NCBI RefSeq assembly: GCF_003086295.3
Contig: NC_092040.1
Location: 60,181,559 to 60,245,558 of the forward strand
Direction: 5' to 3'
Source of the DNA: Arachis hypogaea
Taxonomy: Eukaryota > Streptophyta > Magnoliopsida > Fabales > Fabaceae
Length of the DNA stretch: 64,000 bases
The notes below the pieces were generated by a model. The model was given only the letters and a program-made list of their open reading frames with translations, ran no database searches and was not told where the DNA came from. This document shows positions 20,035-31,996 of the stretch, one piece after another. A program made the translations under genes and the position numbers. Position 1 is the stretch's first letter; each line of letters starts with the position of its first letter.

Positions 20035-21234
20035 TGATGAGCGGATAATTTATACGCTTTTTGGCATTGTTTTTAGGAAGTTTCTAGTATGATCTAGCTA
20101 CTTTTAGGGATGTTTTCATTAGTTTTTATGCAAAATTCACTGGATTTCTGCATTTAGACTTATTTCTGTAAACCCTAGTAACTAGTCTAGTATAAATAGG
20201 ACATTTTACTATTGTATTAGACATCTTGGTATCTATCTTTGGATGTTTAGTTCTTAGACTTTGGGGGCTGGCCATTCAGCCATGCCTGAACCTTGATCAC
20301 TTATGTATTTTCAACGGTGGAGTTTCTACACACCATAGATTAAGGTGTGGAGCTCTACTGTACCTCGAGAATTAATGCAATTACTATTGTTCTTCTATTC
20401 GATTTAAGCTTATTCTTATTCTAAGATATTCGCTGCACTTCAATCTGTTGGATATGATGATCCGTGACACTCATCATCATCCATCCTTATGAACGCGTGC
20501 TTGACAACCACTTCCGTTTTACCTTAGACTGAGCGTGTATCTCTTGGATTCCTTAATCAGAATCTTCGTGGTATAAACTAGAACCCTTTGGCGGCCATTC
20601 TTGAGAATCCGGAAAGTCTAAACCTTGTCTGTGGTATTCCGAGTAGGATTCAGGGATTAAATGACTGTGACGAGCTTCAAACTCGCAATTGTTGGGCGTA
20701 GTAACAGACGCAAAAGAATCAATGGATTCTATTCCGACATGATCGAGAACTGGCAGATGATTAGCTGTACTGTGACAGAGCATTTGGACCATTTTCACTG
20801 AGAGGATGGGAAGTAGCCATTGACAACGGTGATGCCCTACATACAGCTTGCCATAGAAAGGAGTAAGAATGATTAGAGGAAGACAGTAGGAAAGCAGAGA
20901 TTCAGAAGGGACAAAGGATCTCCATACACTTATCTGAAATTTCCACCAAGGATTTACATAAGTATCTCTTTCATCTATTTTATGCTTTATTTATTATTAT
21001 TTTTGAAAACCATTATAACCATTTGAATCCGCCTAACTGAGATTTACAAGATGACCATAGCTTGCTTCATACCAACAATCTCGGTGGGATCGACCCTTAC
21101 TCACGTAAGGTATTACTTGGACGACCCAGTGCACTTACTGGTTAGTTGTGCGGAGTTGTGACAAAGTGTGATTCACGTTTGAGAGCTCCAAGTCTATTGG
21201 CGCCATTGTTGATGATCACAATTTACGCGCACCA
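20035..21234 (+). repeat. 3' LTR of element 2, internally deleted
   Basis: From TGATGAGCGG to TTACGCGCACCA, 1.2 kb. Compared with 16108-17900, some 400-500 bp of U3 are missing at about 20147 (AAAATTCAC joined to TGGATTTCTG), removing the U3 palindromes. A primer-binding-site-like string TATTGGCGCCATTGTTGATG (about 21195-21214) lies inside the LTR, 20 bp before its end. Confidence 0.85.
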
Positions 21235-21236
21235 CT

Positions 21237-21735
21237 CTGCACTTCACCCACCAGAAGCATCTACTTCCACATCGTCGATAACATCACCTCTAACCCCGAT
21301 AACGTCCACGACATCCTCAAGACCAAGTTCCACAACTACCCCAAGGGCGCACCTTTCTCCACTCTTTGGCAAGCAATATAGATTGTTGGACATTAGGACA
21401 TCGTGAGAAGATTATCCTTCGACATCATATGCAAATTCTCATTTGAAATAGACATTGAGTGCTTCATTCCTTCTTTTCCGAAGTCCAAGTTGGCAGTACA
21501 ATGAGCAATGTCACCGTTGCCGCTCATATGAAAACTGAAGCGATTACTGAACATTGGTTCGGAGAAGAAGCTGAAGAAAGCGATCAAAATGGTGGACAAT
21601 GTGGTCATGGAGTTGATAGGACAGAGGAGGAGGGAGATGGCAACGATGACGATGGGTCTTGACAAAACAGACTTGCTGTCTAGATTCATGGGATCCATCG
21701 AAGACGACAAGTAGTTGAGAGACATTGTCATTAGT
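21237..21735 (+). pseudogene. CYP94-like cytochrome P450 pseudogene fragment
   Basis: Broken reading matches the N-terminal half of plant CYP94-type P450 enzymes (fatty-acid and jasmonate omega-hydroxylases of the ER). The first block reads TSPTRSI, NITSNPDNVHDILKTKFHNY and PKGAPFSTL; a deletion follows; then [57 protein letters not shown] and LRDIVISFL. It contains TGA near 21535 where Trp is expected and TAG near 21714 where Tyr is expected. The I-helix, ExxR and haem-binding Cys regions are absent. Element 2 ends two bases upstream of the readable frame, so it probably inserted into this sequence. Confidence 0.8.
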
Positions 21736-22160
21736 TTTCTGAGTATGAATTGGTTGAGAACAAGTTGAGGATTTTTTTTCTTGTGAACATTGAAGTTGTA
21801 GAGTGTGCATTGTGTAGCTTGAAGTTACAGTGTTAGACTATTAGTGTTATGTGAGATATGATGGAAATTGGGAGAGAACAGTGTCATTTTTGAACAGAGG
21901 AGATGAGGGACTATTTTGTCCCATGTTAAAGTTGTCAGGGACTATTTTGTCCTCTGTTAGAGTTGACGTTGTAAAGGACCTAAGTGACTTACGAAGTTTA
22001 TTGTTAGGGACCAATCGAGTAATTAATTTTAGTTGGGGACTAAAGTGTCTGGTCTGAAATTCTTTGAGGACCAAAATGGGTATGTAAGCATTTTCAACTT
22101 TCCTGGGTAGAAATTGTAGTTTACTCAATGAAATAATTAATAAAATCATTGACACAAAAA
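21736..22160 (+). other. Non-coding spacer with repeated GGGACTATTTTGTCC-like strings
   Basis: No gene. Related strings recur (GAGGGACTATTTTGTCCC, AGGGACTATTTTGTCCTC, TTAGGGACCAATCGAG, TTGGGGACTAAAGTGTCTG), typical of ends of plant DNA transposons or LTRs, but I cannot assign a family. Confidence 0.5.
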
Positions 22161-23186
22161 TAAATTAAGTTATCTACTAACAACTCACAAATATTTTAAT
22201 TCAAAATTTAACAAAAATAAATTCATGCAACATAAGTATTTGTTTGTTAAAATAAAAATATTTTTATTTTAATTCAAATAAAAATACTTTTATTTGTTTA
22301 TCTACGTAACAGTAGTAACTCAATAAATTTAAGAGAGCAGTTACTATGTATCTTTAGAATACATATTAAAATTATTATTAATTAAAAAGTTTAAATTTTT
22401 TTATCTTAATAAATATACAATAGATATATTAAAAATTAAATTTTGTATTTTTTAGAAAAAAATTAATTAAAAACTTTATTTTGTGTCTCTAAAATATATG
22501 TTAGCTCAATTCTAAAAATTATGATATTTTATTTTCTTAAAAGATAATAATAAATATTTATTAAAAGAAAATTAAATGATCACCAAAAATTTAGACATTA
22601 ACAATATTAATTATCAAAAAACTAAACAAACATTATCTATCTATCTACTTAATATACTAATATTGAGTTTTTCCTCACTAATAAAAGTGAGGTGTCAATT
22701 TCTCATAAATTCATTTTTTTTTCCGAACTAAAAGTACTATCCTCTCTTCTAAATTTATTTTAGAAAATATTTTTATTATAATTATATTACAATGAAATTA
22801 CAATTAATATTTAATGAATAATGCATGATTATACTAATTTAGAAAAATATTTTTATTATAATTATATAAAATTAATATTTAATACATTATCAAATAATGA
22901 ACGTGAGGTGTCAATTCCTCTTGAATTTATTTTTCTTCCAAAATGAAAGCACTATTCTCTCTTTTAAATTATTTATTTTAGAAAAATATCTTTATTATAA
23001 TACATAATTATACTAATTTAGGAAAATATCTTTATTATAATTATATAAAATCAATATTTAATGCATTATTACACTAATTAACAATCGAAAATATTTTTAA
23101 TTATTTCAATTATATTAATACCATTTTAATTCTCATTCATTATGCAATAATTTTATTAATGGCAAATTATTACATTAATGGTGATC

Positions 23187-23239
<53 letters not shown>

Positions 23240-24057
23240 GATATCAGTAATAAATGCTAAAATAATTGTCAAACATTGTCTATCTAGCTTCAATTAGTTA
23301 ACAAATATAATTTTAGTTGCTATATTTTATTTTCTACATAATTATGTGAATTGTCAATCATTATACATCAAATTTGTATTTAATACATAATTATGGTATT
23401 GGTCAAAATTTTTTTTATAATTATACATCAAATCAATATTTAATATATAATTATGTTAATTGTCAATAATTTTAATTTTTAATTATTGTAATATAATTTT
23501 AAATTAATCGTAATTTCTGGCAAGTTGATATTGATATCTATTATGAAAAATTAAAACAAAAATCTATGATTCTAATCATGATAAAAATGTATATGATATG
23601 ATAATGTCTTATTCAATCACGATAAATATATGATGATATAACGTAAATAATAAAAAATTAACTTAATAATAACTTATTTATGTAATTATTTTTGTTCTAA
23701 TAAAGGCTATATATAGTATTTTTTGTAGTTCGTGACTCTAGATCTAAGAGTCAACTCATTTTTTTAATTTATTATTCTTCTTTGACTAATTCATAGAATA
23801 AGAATGTATCCTTTGTTTTTTATCGAAGTTGATCCTTTTAAGGTACAATTTATAATTTTTATAGTATTTTTTATATATTCATTCTATTATATTATTCTTT
23901 TGATAATTTAATGATTGTTCTTATGCCAACTTATTCTTTTCATCTAATGTTCTAGTGTGATTGTCTTTTGTCGCAATCGTTTACAATGCACCATATCCAT
24001 CAAATATCATGTCAAATTGTATTCACTGATTCGGGTTCTAATTACATAGATGTAAGT
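22161..24057. other. Very AT-rich repeat-derived spacer
   Basis: No ORF. A degenerate unit is repeated: GTGAGGTGTCAATTYCTC occurs near 22690 and 22905, each followed by TTTATTATAATTATAT-like tracts. The string CTTAATATACTAATATTGAG near 22650 resembles the 5' end of some plant Helitrons, but no CTRR-type 3' end was identified. Confidence 0.45.
23189..23238. repeat. (AAT)n microsatellite
   Basis: About 16 uninterrupted AAT triplets after GTGATCC. Confidence 0.98.
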
Positions 24058-25124
24058 GTAACACCCCATTACCCTAAGCCTTACGTTTAGCTGTAAGGCA
24101 AAGAATAACAAAGTGCCACGACAGTTCTAAAGCTCCAATAATATTTTCTATATAGAAGAAAATAGTAACACTAGAAGCCCGATAAAAGAATAAAAGCTCA
24201 ATTTACGTAAAGCAGAATTCACAAAACGCGAAGCGTTCACACATCAAAAACTAAATGTATAGGTACGAACAGACAAGACATAATATATATAAAACCTTGT
24301 AGCTAGCTCGAGGGTACACAAGGTAATAATTAAAGTAAACAAGATATATATAAGTATAATATACAAATGAGGACTAATCACAGCCTGCAGAATTTAGACC
24401 GATTAGTCAAACTTAATACAACAGAGTTCGAAGTTTACAACAGCAACAACCTATCTCTCAAAGTTTTTAGAAAATAAAGCCTCTAAGCCAACAAAGTTAA
24501 ATATACAAAAGGTGAGAGAATACTACGAAAAAAGTAAAACAGAAATAAATAAGGAAAGAATTATACTCTGCTCTGTCACCATGTCAGCAATTTCACCGAG
24601 GTGAATTACGACCTGCATATGAAAAACAACAACAAAGTATGGAATGAGAACCGAAGATTCTCAGTATGGTAACAGTGCCCAATAATGTAAGATGTAAGGT
24701 TCTGGGACGCCGAAGGCAATCCTAAAACTTCACACTACACAGATGTTCAAGCTTAACATAAATAAATAAATAAATTAAACCATAAACAATAAGCAGGGTT
24801 ATCTAAACTTAGGGGGGCTCTAACTAGAACTAGCCACACCACTGTATCCCACAGCCTTCACCAACCTAACCTCCGTGTGATCCCATCGCCACCGCCTACC
24901 TAACCTCCTCAACACCAGAAAATCATAGATAATACACGCAAGTAATACACAGGTAGTAATCATATATAACAAGTAATTCAAGAAGTAAGTAGGCATATTA
25001 CACAATTAGGCAAACTCAAGTAATCAAAGCAAACAAGCACATAAGAAATGCATATGATGAATGCCTGTCCTATTGGCTCATGATATTACTTGTCGGTCCG
25101 TAAATGCCAACCCGACACATCCTT

Positions 25125-25412
25125 TCGGATGTAGCCTTTTCTGCCACGCCAGAGATATAGTGCTCTGCACACTCATGCAGCAGCGAATCTTCTACGCCAA
25201 AGATATAGTGCCCTACACACTCATGCAGTATGGAGTCTACTACGTAAGGGATATAGGCCCCGCACGCTTCATGTAGCAGAGAAGGAAACAACAACAACTA
25301 CTCATGCAGCAGAGAAATCTGGCACGCCAGAGATATAGGCTCTGCATACTCTCAACAACAACTACTCATGCAGCAGTGAAATCTGCCACGCCGGAGCTAT
25401 AGGCTCTGCACA
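25125..25412. repeat. Minisatellite, about five degenerate units of 50-60 bp
   Basis: The core ACGCCAGAGATATAGTGCTC followed by TGCACACTCATGCAGCAG repeats with changes (ACGCCAAAGATATAGTGCCC, ACGTAAGGGATATAGGCCCC, ACGCCGGAGCTATAGGCTC). Apparent ORFs across it are repeat-driven and not genes. Confidence 0.85.
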
Positions 25413-25785
25413 CTCCCATATAATCCAATAATTTCATCATTCCTTTCTGAGTTCTCAACTCATCATAACCATCACATCACCAGTTTCCAACCTTTCAAAT
25501 TCATCATAAGCATTCCCATTCCTCATAAATCTCTTCAACCATACATTTCACAACTCAACATTCACCAATTCAATCTAGAAATTACACAAACATTCCAAAC
25601 CTGTGTCACCAGCTTTAAACTCATAACTAACAATACCTCTATTTATTCCTTTATTATTTTTCCCTTGATTCACAACCCTAAAACTGGTAAAAAGGTTTTA
25701 AGTAAGTGTTACAGAAGTATACAAGCTTGCCAAAAAGGTGAAACAGTTAAAAACAAGGTTTTTATTGAAAAACAAGACGGTGTGC

Positions 25786-26069
25786 GTGCACATGCCCAGG
25801 AGGATTTTCAAGATGTGTGCATATGCATAGAGGTGTGCGTACGCATAGGAGTAAAAATTTCCAAATCTGCTCATTCGCACAATGCGAGCGAACGCCCTCA
25901 ATAGAGTGCACCTTCCAACATGTGCGTGCGCACAGCTTGCAAAACTCCACTGGTTGTGTGCACGCACAGAGTGTGCTAGTGCTCCCAACAGCAGCCATAT
26001 CCCTGTGGGTGTGTACGCACAAGAGTGTGCGTGCGCACAGTTTCAAAAATACAGGGGTGTGCGTGCACA
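25786..26069. repeat. Array of GTGCGTGCGCAC-type palindromes
   Basis: At least nine units, for example TGTGCGTGCGCACA, TGTGCGTGCACATG, GTGTGCGTACGCAT, TGTGTGCACGCACA and TGTGTACGCACA, spaced 20-45 bp. They are alternating purine-pyrimidine, CpG-rich and self-complementary. Element D inserted within the last unit. Confidence 0.88.
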
Positions 26070-27647
26070 TGATGAGTGGATATTATATACACTTTTTGGC
26101 ATCATTTTCATATAGCTTTTAGCATGTTTTATTTAGTCTTTATTAAGTTTTTATAGGTTTTAGTGTTAAATTCATATTTTTGGATTCTATTATGAGTTTT
26201 TGTGTTTTTGTACAATTTCAGGTATTTTTTGGCTGAAATCGAGGAGTTGGAGCAGAAGTTAGATTCAGAGATAGAGAAAGTACTGCAGATGCTGTCCGGA
26301 TCTGACCTCCTTGCATTCAGAAGAGCTTTTATGGAGCTACAGAAGTTTAAATGGAGTGCTCTTAATGACTATGGAAATCTGACTTTCAGAGCTTTCTAGC
26401 AATATACAATAATTTATACTTTGCTTCGGATTAGAAGGCCCAAAACTGGCGTCCAACACCAGCTTCCTACCCCCTTCTTGGTGTCTAGCGCCCAAAAGAA
26501 GAAACCAGCGTCCAAACATCCAATGAGGACCCCCTAGCAGGCGTTCCACGCCCAAGAGACCTCATAGCACGTGGATCTCATCAAAGCTCAGCCCAAACAC
26601 TCACTAAGTGGGCCCCAAAAGTGTATTTTAGCACTAAATAGACTGTTTTACCCTTGCTAGTCATTTGTTTAGTATTTAAGGGATTATATTTATGTAATTC
26701 AAACCTTTAATGACCTTCTTCGAACCTTTAATCATCATATTCACATATCATACATGTTTTACCATTATTTTTACATCAGTTTGAGTTTCTAAACCTCCTA
26801 CGTTGAGTGGAGGAGCCCTGTTGAGTCCTATGAATTAATAAAAGTATTACTGTTTCTTCTCCGATTCGTGTTTGATCTGTTTCTAAGATGTATATTCAAT
26901 CTTCATCGTGGTGAATAGGATGATCAAACAATCAACTCTGTTGATCACACTAAGATGAAGGTGCCTGACAAACATCCGCGTCTACTTGGGTTCATGTGAA
27001 TACGTGACTGGAAAGCACAAGCCAACAACTATGTTTATACATCTCTCAGACGGTTAATCTACGACTTCGTTAGGGACTTCTCGAGACAACAATTTAGCCA
27101 ATTTCTAGGGAGATTAGGGTCTCCGTGGTATAGGCTAGAATCCAAAGAAGCAGCGTTCTCTGATCCGGAAGATTCGACATTGTCTGTGGCGCTTTGAGTA
27201 TGATCGCCAGGAGAATGACTTGCTAGTGCTACACCCTTCGTCAGATTGGATGACCACGGCCAATAGCGTTCAATCTGTAGCAGAGAAGATCAATGACCAC
27301 GACCCATGGCGTTGATTACATACAGCCTGCCATAAAAGAAGATCATTCACAAGCAGAGAAGATAGTAGTACCAGAGTTAATTCAGAAAGACAAAGCAACT
27401 CCAATCCTTCAACACTATTCCTATTAGTTTTTTCTACCCCTTTTGCTTTATTCCTTTCATGTCAACATAGTTTAGATCTCACAACCAACAACCTTCTGAT
27501 CTGCCTGACTAATACCTGCAAGAAAACTATAGCTTGCTTCAAACCACAATCCTCGTGGGATCAACCCTGACTCGATCAGGTATTACTTAGACGACCTAGC
27601 GCACTTGCTGGTACAACAGTACGGAAGTATGGGGATTCGTGCTACCA
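26070..27647 (+). repeat. 5' LTR of element D
   Basis: From TGATGAGTGGATATTATATA to GATTCGTGCTACCA, 1578 bp. U3 has degenerate palindromes (ACTGGCGTCCAACACCAG, CAGGCGTTCCACGCCC) at 26444-26551. Followed by AGTTTT and the primer-binding site. Confidence 0.9.
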
Positions 27648-27653
27648 AGTTTT

Positions 27654-27671
27654 TGGCGCCGTTGCCGGAGA
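27654..27671 (+). other. Primer-binding site of element D
   Basis: TGGCGCCGTTGCCGGAGA, one mismatch from the tRNA-Asp-type sequence. Confidence 0.88.
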
Positions 27672-29185
27672 TTGTTGAGTTTGGACAAATTGACAGATTG
27701 TCTTGCTCACTAGATCAGGTACTTTTTATTTGATTTGAGTCTTTTATTTTTGTTTTTTTCTTCTTCAAATTTTCGAAAAAATAAAAAAAATTCATAAATA
27801 TTTTTCTTTTCTTTGTTCAATTTTTGTTTTTGATTTCAGTCTTTTTGTTTGCATTCTTGTTGAGTCTTTTATTTTCTTCTCTTCTATTTTTTGATAATTT
27901 TAAAAAAGTTTTTCAAAAATATTTTATTTTCTTTAATTAATCTTTGTTCTTTGTTTGAGTCTTTGTGCTCTTGTTCTTATTGACTTTTTCATTTCTTTGA
28001 GTCCTTCTTTCTAAAAATTTTTTCAAAAGTATTTTCTTTGGTTAAATCTTGTGTCAAATCTTTAAGTTTGGTGTTTTCTTGTTATTTTTCATTTAATTTT
28101 CGAAAATTTATGTTTGATTTTCTAAAAATTTTAAGTTTGGTGTTCTTTATATGTTTTTGTGTTCTTTGAGTCTTTGAGTCTTGTTCTTGTTGTTGTTGTT
28201 AGTCTTCAAAGTGTTCTTGAGTCCTTGTGTGTTTTGATCTTAAAATTTTTAAGTTTGGTATCCCTTAGTGTTTCCCTCAAAAATTTTTCGAAAATAAGGT
28301 ATGCTAGATCTAAAAATCTTAAATCTTGTGTCTTTTACTTATTTTTCTCTTTCATCGTAAAATTCAAAAATAAAAAATATCTTTTCTAACTTAATTTTTA
28401 CATAATTTTCGAAATTTTTAAAATAAGAATTCAGATTTCTATTTCAAAATTTTATCCTATCATATCTTAGTTGTCAAGTTTTCAAAAAAATAAAATCTTT
28501 TCAAAATAAAAATGATATCTTTTTCAAAAATCATATCTTTTTCAAAAAAATCTTATCTTTTTCAAATTTCAATGTCTTATCTTTCTCAAATTTTTCAAAT
28601 CTTTTTGTTTCTTATCTTATCTTTTCTAACTTCAAGTTTTAAAATTAAATTTTTTTCAAATCTATTTTATTTTTCATCTTATCTTTTCTTATCTTTTTAA
28701 TTTCAATTTCAAAATTTTTTCTATCTTATCTCTCATCTTATTTTAAAATTCAAACCTTTTCTTAATTAATATCTTATCTTCTCTCTCTTCTTTTTCAAAA
28801 CTTCCTAACTAACTCTTCTCTTCCTTAATTTTTGAAAACTATCTCTCTCCTTCTCTCTCTTCTTTTTCAAAACCTCCTAACTAACTCTCATCTCTCTTAA
28901 TTTTCGAAAACTTCTTCCTCTTCTTTCTCTTCTATTTTTGAAAATTCATTAACTAATTTTCAAAAAAAAATTAATAAATAAAATAAAAACAAAAATAGTT
29001 TAATTGTTATTTACTTTTTCTATTTATACTTCTCTACTCCTATCCCCTATTTTCAAAGTATCCTTCTTCTACTTCTTTTATTTCTTTTCTCTCTTCTTCT
29101 TCTTTCTTCACATCTAACTGGAAGCTCTTTGATCCAAGTGGCACAAAAAGCTTTCTTTCTTTCGATCTTTCTTCTTTTCTTATTT
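27672..29185 (+). other. T-rich leader of element D
   Basis: About 1.5 kb of T-rich low-complexity sequence with TTTTCGAAAA strings, TAAGTTTGGTGT near 28060, 28130 and 28250, and a run of TCTTATCTTTTTCAAA-like repeats (28490-28900). No gene. Confidence 0.75.
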
Positions 29186-29890
29186 ATGACCAGGAATAAG
29201 GATAAAGAACCCCTCTTGACCCCTGATCCTGAACCTGAGAAGACTTTGAGGAGGCGTTTATAACAAGTTAAAAACAAGATTTCATTGGATAGCTCTGTAG
29301 GTGGATCCCTCTACTTGAAGAAAACATCTACAGAAGCAAGAGAACTCATTAAAATGGTTGCTAACAACGAGTTCATGTACACTTCTGAAAGAAATCCTAT
29401 AAATCATGGAATCTCTCAAAAGAAAGGAGTTCATGAAGTCAAAACTCTAAATGCCATATCAGCTTAGAACAAGATCTTGACTCAGCAAGTCAATATGATC
29501 TCCAAGCATCTGACTGGAATGCAAACTGCAGCTGGGAGTACTCAGGAAGCTTCTCTTGAAGAAGAAGCTTATGATCCTGAGCAACACACCAAGGAGGAGG
29601 TGAATTACATGGGATAGCTCTATGGAAACACCTACAATCCTTCATGGAGGAATCATCCTAATCTCTCATGGAAGGATCAACAGAAACCTCACTAAGGTTT
29701 CAATAATAATTAAGGTGGTAGGAACCAGAATAGGTTGAACAATAGACCACCATTCCAATCTTTGCAAGGGAATATGAAAACCTCTAAGTAGAGTCTTTCT
29801 GACTTAGTTATTCTGGTTTCCAGCCTCTCTACGACCACTCATAGTTTCATTAATGAAACAAGGTCTTCCATTAGGAACTTGGACATACAG
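29186..29890 (+). pseudogene. gag: Degenerate gag of element D
   Basis: Starts MTRNKDKEPLLTPDPEPEKT, matching the B' start MSRNREKGTLVEIDPEPERT. A deletion then removes most of the capsid domain and joins to SLDSSVGGSLYLKKTSTEAR. The rest (NYMG, WRNHPNLSWKDQQKPH, FINETRSSIRNLD) contains several in-frame stops. Cut by element E at 29891. Confidence 0.88.
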
Positions 29891-31413
29891 TGATGAGCGG
29901 ATAATTTATACGCTTTTTGGCACTATTTTTAGTATGTTTTTAGTACATTTTAGTTAGTTTTTAGTATGTTTTTATTAGTTTTTATTTAAAATTCACCTTT
30001 CTGGGCTTTACTATGAGTTTGTGTGTTTTTCTGTGATTTCAGGTAATTTTTGGCTGAAATTGAGGGACCTGAGCAAAAATCTGATTCAGAGGCTGAAAAA
30101 GGACTGCAGATGCTGTTGGATTCTGACCTCCCTGCACTCGAAGTAAATTTTCTGGAGCTACAGAAGCCCAATTAGCGCGCTCTCAATTGCGTTGGAAAGT
30201 AGACATCCTGGGCTTTCCAGCAATGTGTAATAGTTCATACTTTGTCCGAGATTTGATGGCCCAAACCGGCGTTGCAAATCAGCTTCAGAATTCCCGGCGT
30301 TTAACACCGGAACTGGAACAAAAATTGGAGTTAAACGCCCAAACTGGCACAAAAGCTGGCGTTTAACTCCAGGAAAAGTCTCTACACATGAAAGCTTCAA
30401 TGCTCAGCCTAAGCACACACCAAGTGGACCCCGGAAGTGGATTTTTACGTCATTTACTCATTTCTGTATATCCTAGGTTACTAGTTCACTATAAATAGGA
30501 TATTTTGACATTATATCTTTATCTGATGACACATTACACGTTTCTTATTGTATCTTCTACGGCATGAGTCTCTAAACCCTATGGTTAGGGGTGAGGAGCT
30601 CTACTGTGTCTTGATGGATTAATGCAATTACTACTGTTTTTCATTCAATCATGCTTGCTTCTATTCTAAGATATCACTTGTTCCTTAACTTGATGAATGT
30701 GATGATCCGTGACACTCATCATCATTCTCACCTATGAACGTGTGCCTGACAACCACCTCCGTTCTACTTTAGATTGAGTGAATATCTCTTGGATTCCTTA
30801 ATTAGAATCTTTGTGGTATAAGCTAGAATTGATGGCGGCATTCAAGAGAATCCGGAAGCTCTAAACCTTGTCTGTGGTATTCTGAGTAGGATTCAAGGAT
30901 TGAATGACTGTGACGAGCTTCAAACTCCTGAGGGCTGGGCGTTTGTGACAGACGCAAAAGAATCACTGGATTCTATTCCAACCTGATTGAGAACCGACAT
31001 ATGATTAGCCGTGCTGTGACAGAGCGCGTTGAACATTTTCACTGAGAGGATGGGAGGTAGCCATTGACAACGGTGAAACCCTACATACAGCTTGCCATGG
31101 AAGGAGCCTTGGGCGCATGAAGAAGAAGACAGTAGGAAAGCAGAGATTCAGAAGATAGAGCATCTCTAAAACCTCAACCTGTTCTCCATTACTGCAAAAC
31201 AAGTATTTATTTCATGTTCTTTTACTTTTCATAATTAAACCTGAGACTTATTGATATCCTGACTAAGAGTTACAAGATAACCATAGCTTGCTTCAAGCCA
31301 ACAATCTCCGTGGGATCGACCCTTACTCACGTAAGGTATTACTTGGACGACCCAATGCACTTGCTGGTTAGTTGTGCGGAATTGCAAAAGTGTGATTGCA
31401 ATTTCGTGCACCA
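29891..31413 (+). repeat. 5' LTR of element E
   Basis: TGATGAGCGG to TTTCGTGCACCA, 1523 bp. TATA box TATAAATAGG at 30490-30499. U3 palindromes at 30266-30372 (CCGGCGTTTAACACCGG, TTGGAGTTAAACGCCC, CTGGCGTTTAACTCCAG). The R/U5 region resembles A, whereas U3 is distinct. Confidence 0.92.
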
Positions 31414-31419
31414 AGTTTT

Positions 31420-31437
31420 TGGCGCCGTTGTTGGGGA
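31420..31437 (+). other. Primer-binding site of element E
   Basis: TGGCGCCGTTGTTGGGGA, with TT instead of CC in the tRNA-Asp-type sequence. Confidence 0.88.
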
Positions 31438-31996
31438 TTGTTCGAGTTCGGACAACTGACGGTTTATCTTGTTGCTTAGATTAGGACTGTTTTATTTTTG
31501 TTGGTTTAGAGTCTTTTATTTGAGTTTAGTTTCATATTTTAAGTTTGGTGTCAATTGCATGCTTTTCTTTTCTTTTCTTTTAATTTTTCGAATTTGCATG
31601 TTCTTAGTCCCTTCTTGATCTTTAAAAATTCTAAGTTTGGTGTCTTCTTTGTGTTTTCCTTTAGGTTTTCGAAAATTTGTGTGTGATTTTCTAAAAATTT
31701 CTAAGTTTGGTGTCTTCTTTGTATTCTCCTTTAGTTCTTCGAAAATTTGCATTAATTTTCAAAATCATATCTTTTCACTCATATCTTTTTCAAAACAATT
31801 TTCAACCATATCTTTTTAATTGTTAATTCCAAAATCTTTTTAATCTAGTTTTCAATTTGCTTTGATTTTATTTTCTTTTAGTTTTCGAAATTTTTTTTAT
31901 TTTCTTTTCTATTTTATTTTATTATTTTTGGTCATTCCTAAAAAAAAAGTATTTTATACTTTACTTGTGAATCCATATCATTTCCCTTTCTTCATC
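31438..31996 (+). other. Leader of element E
   Basis: T-rich non-coding leader, shorter than that of A, with TAAGTTTGGTGT near 31540, 31632 and 31701. Confidence 0.75.

Larger units (their letters stand above)
2200..21234 (+). mobile_element. Element 2: pol-less Ty3/gypsy (Athila-like) retrotransposon, interrupted twice
   Basis: What remains is a broken gag-pro gene (2200-3399 and 15688-15870), a conserved post-ORF block, a palindrome array, a small ORF with a tRNA-Cys-like segment, a conserved 3' non-coding region, a terminal hairpin module and a shortened 3' LTR (20035-21234). The reading frame jumps directly from gag-pro to the 3' non-coding part, so reverse transcriptase, RNase H and integrase are absent. 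Element A (3400-15687) and a solo LTR (16108-17900) lie inside it with perfect 5-bp target duplications. The 5' end is lost in the gap. The layout matches B' at 54862-64000. Confidence 0.88.
24058..26069. mobile_element. Decayed LTR-retrotransposon-like remnant, cut by element D
   Basis: Begins TGTAACACCCCATTACCC, a typical plant LTR terminus, and has no ORF with a recognisable domain. It contains a minisatellite (25125-25412) and a palindrome array (25786-26069). Element D interrupts it at 26070, and the remainder would lie right of the window. Orientation and family not determined. Confidence 0.5.
26070..29890 (+). mobile_element. Element D: Athila-like retrotransposon, 5' part
   Basis: 5' LTR 26070-27647, primer-binding site, long T-rich leader and a degenerate gag. 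It is interrupted at 29891 by element E, and its continuation lies outside the window. LTR and gag are more diverged than those of A, B' and E, so it is older, consistent with being a host in the nest. Confidence 0.85.

Noticed and set aside
22640..24057. Helitron
   Set aside because: Only a weak 5'-end resemblance near 22650; no CTRR end with hairpin and no Rep/helicase sequence was found, so it is left as AT-rich repeat.
25698..26122. Overlapping ORFs rich in His, Cys, Arg and Ala on both strands
   Set aside because: They arise from GTGCGTGCGCAC palindromes, which read alike on both strands; no start context or domain.
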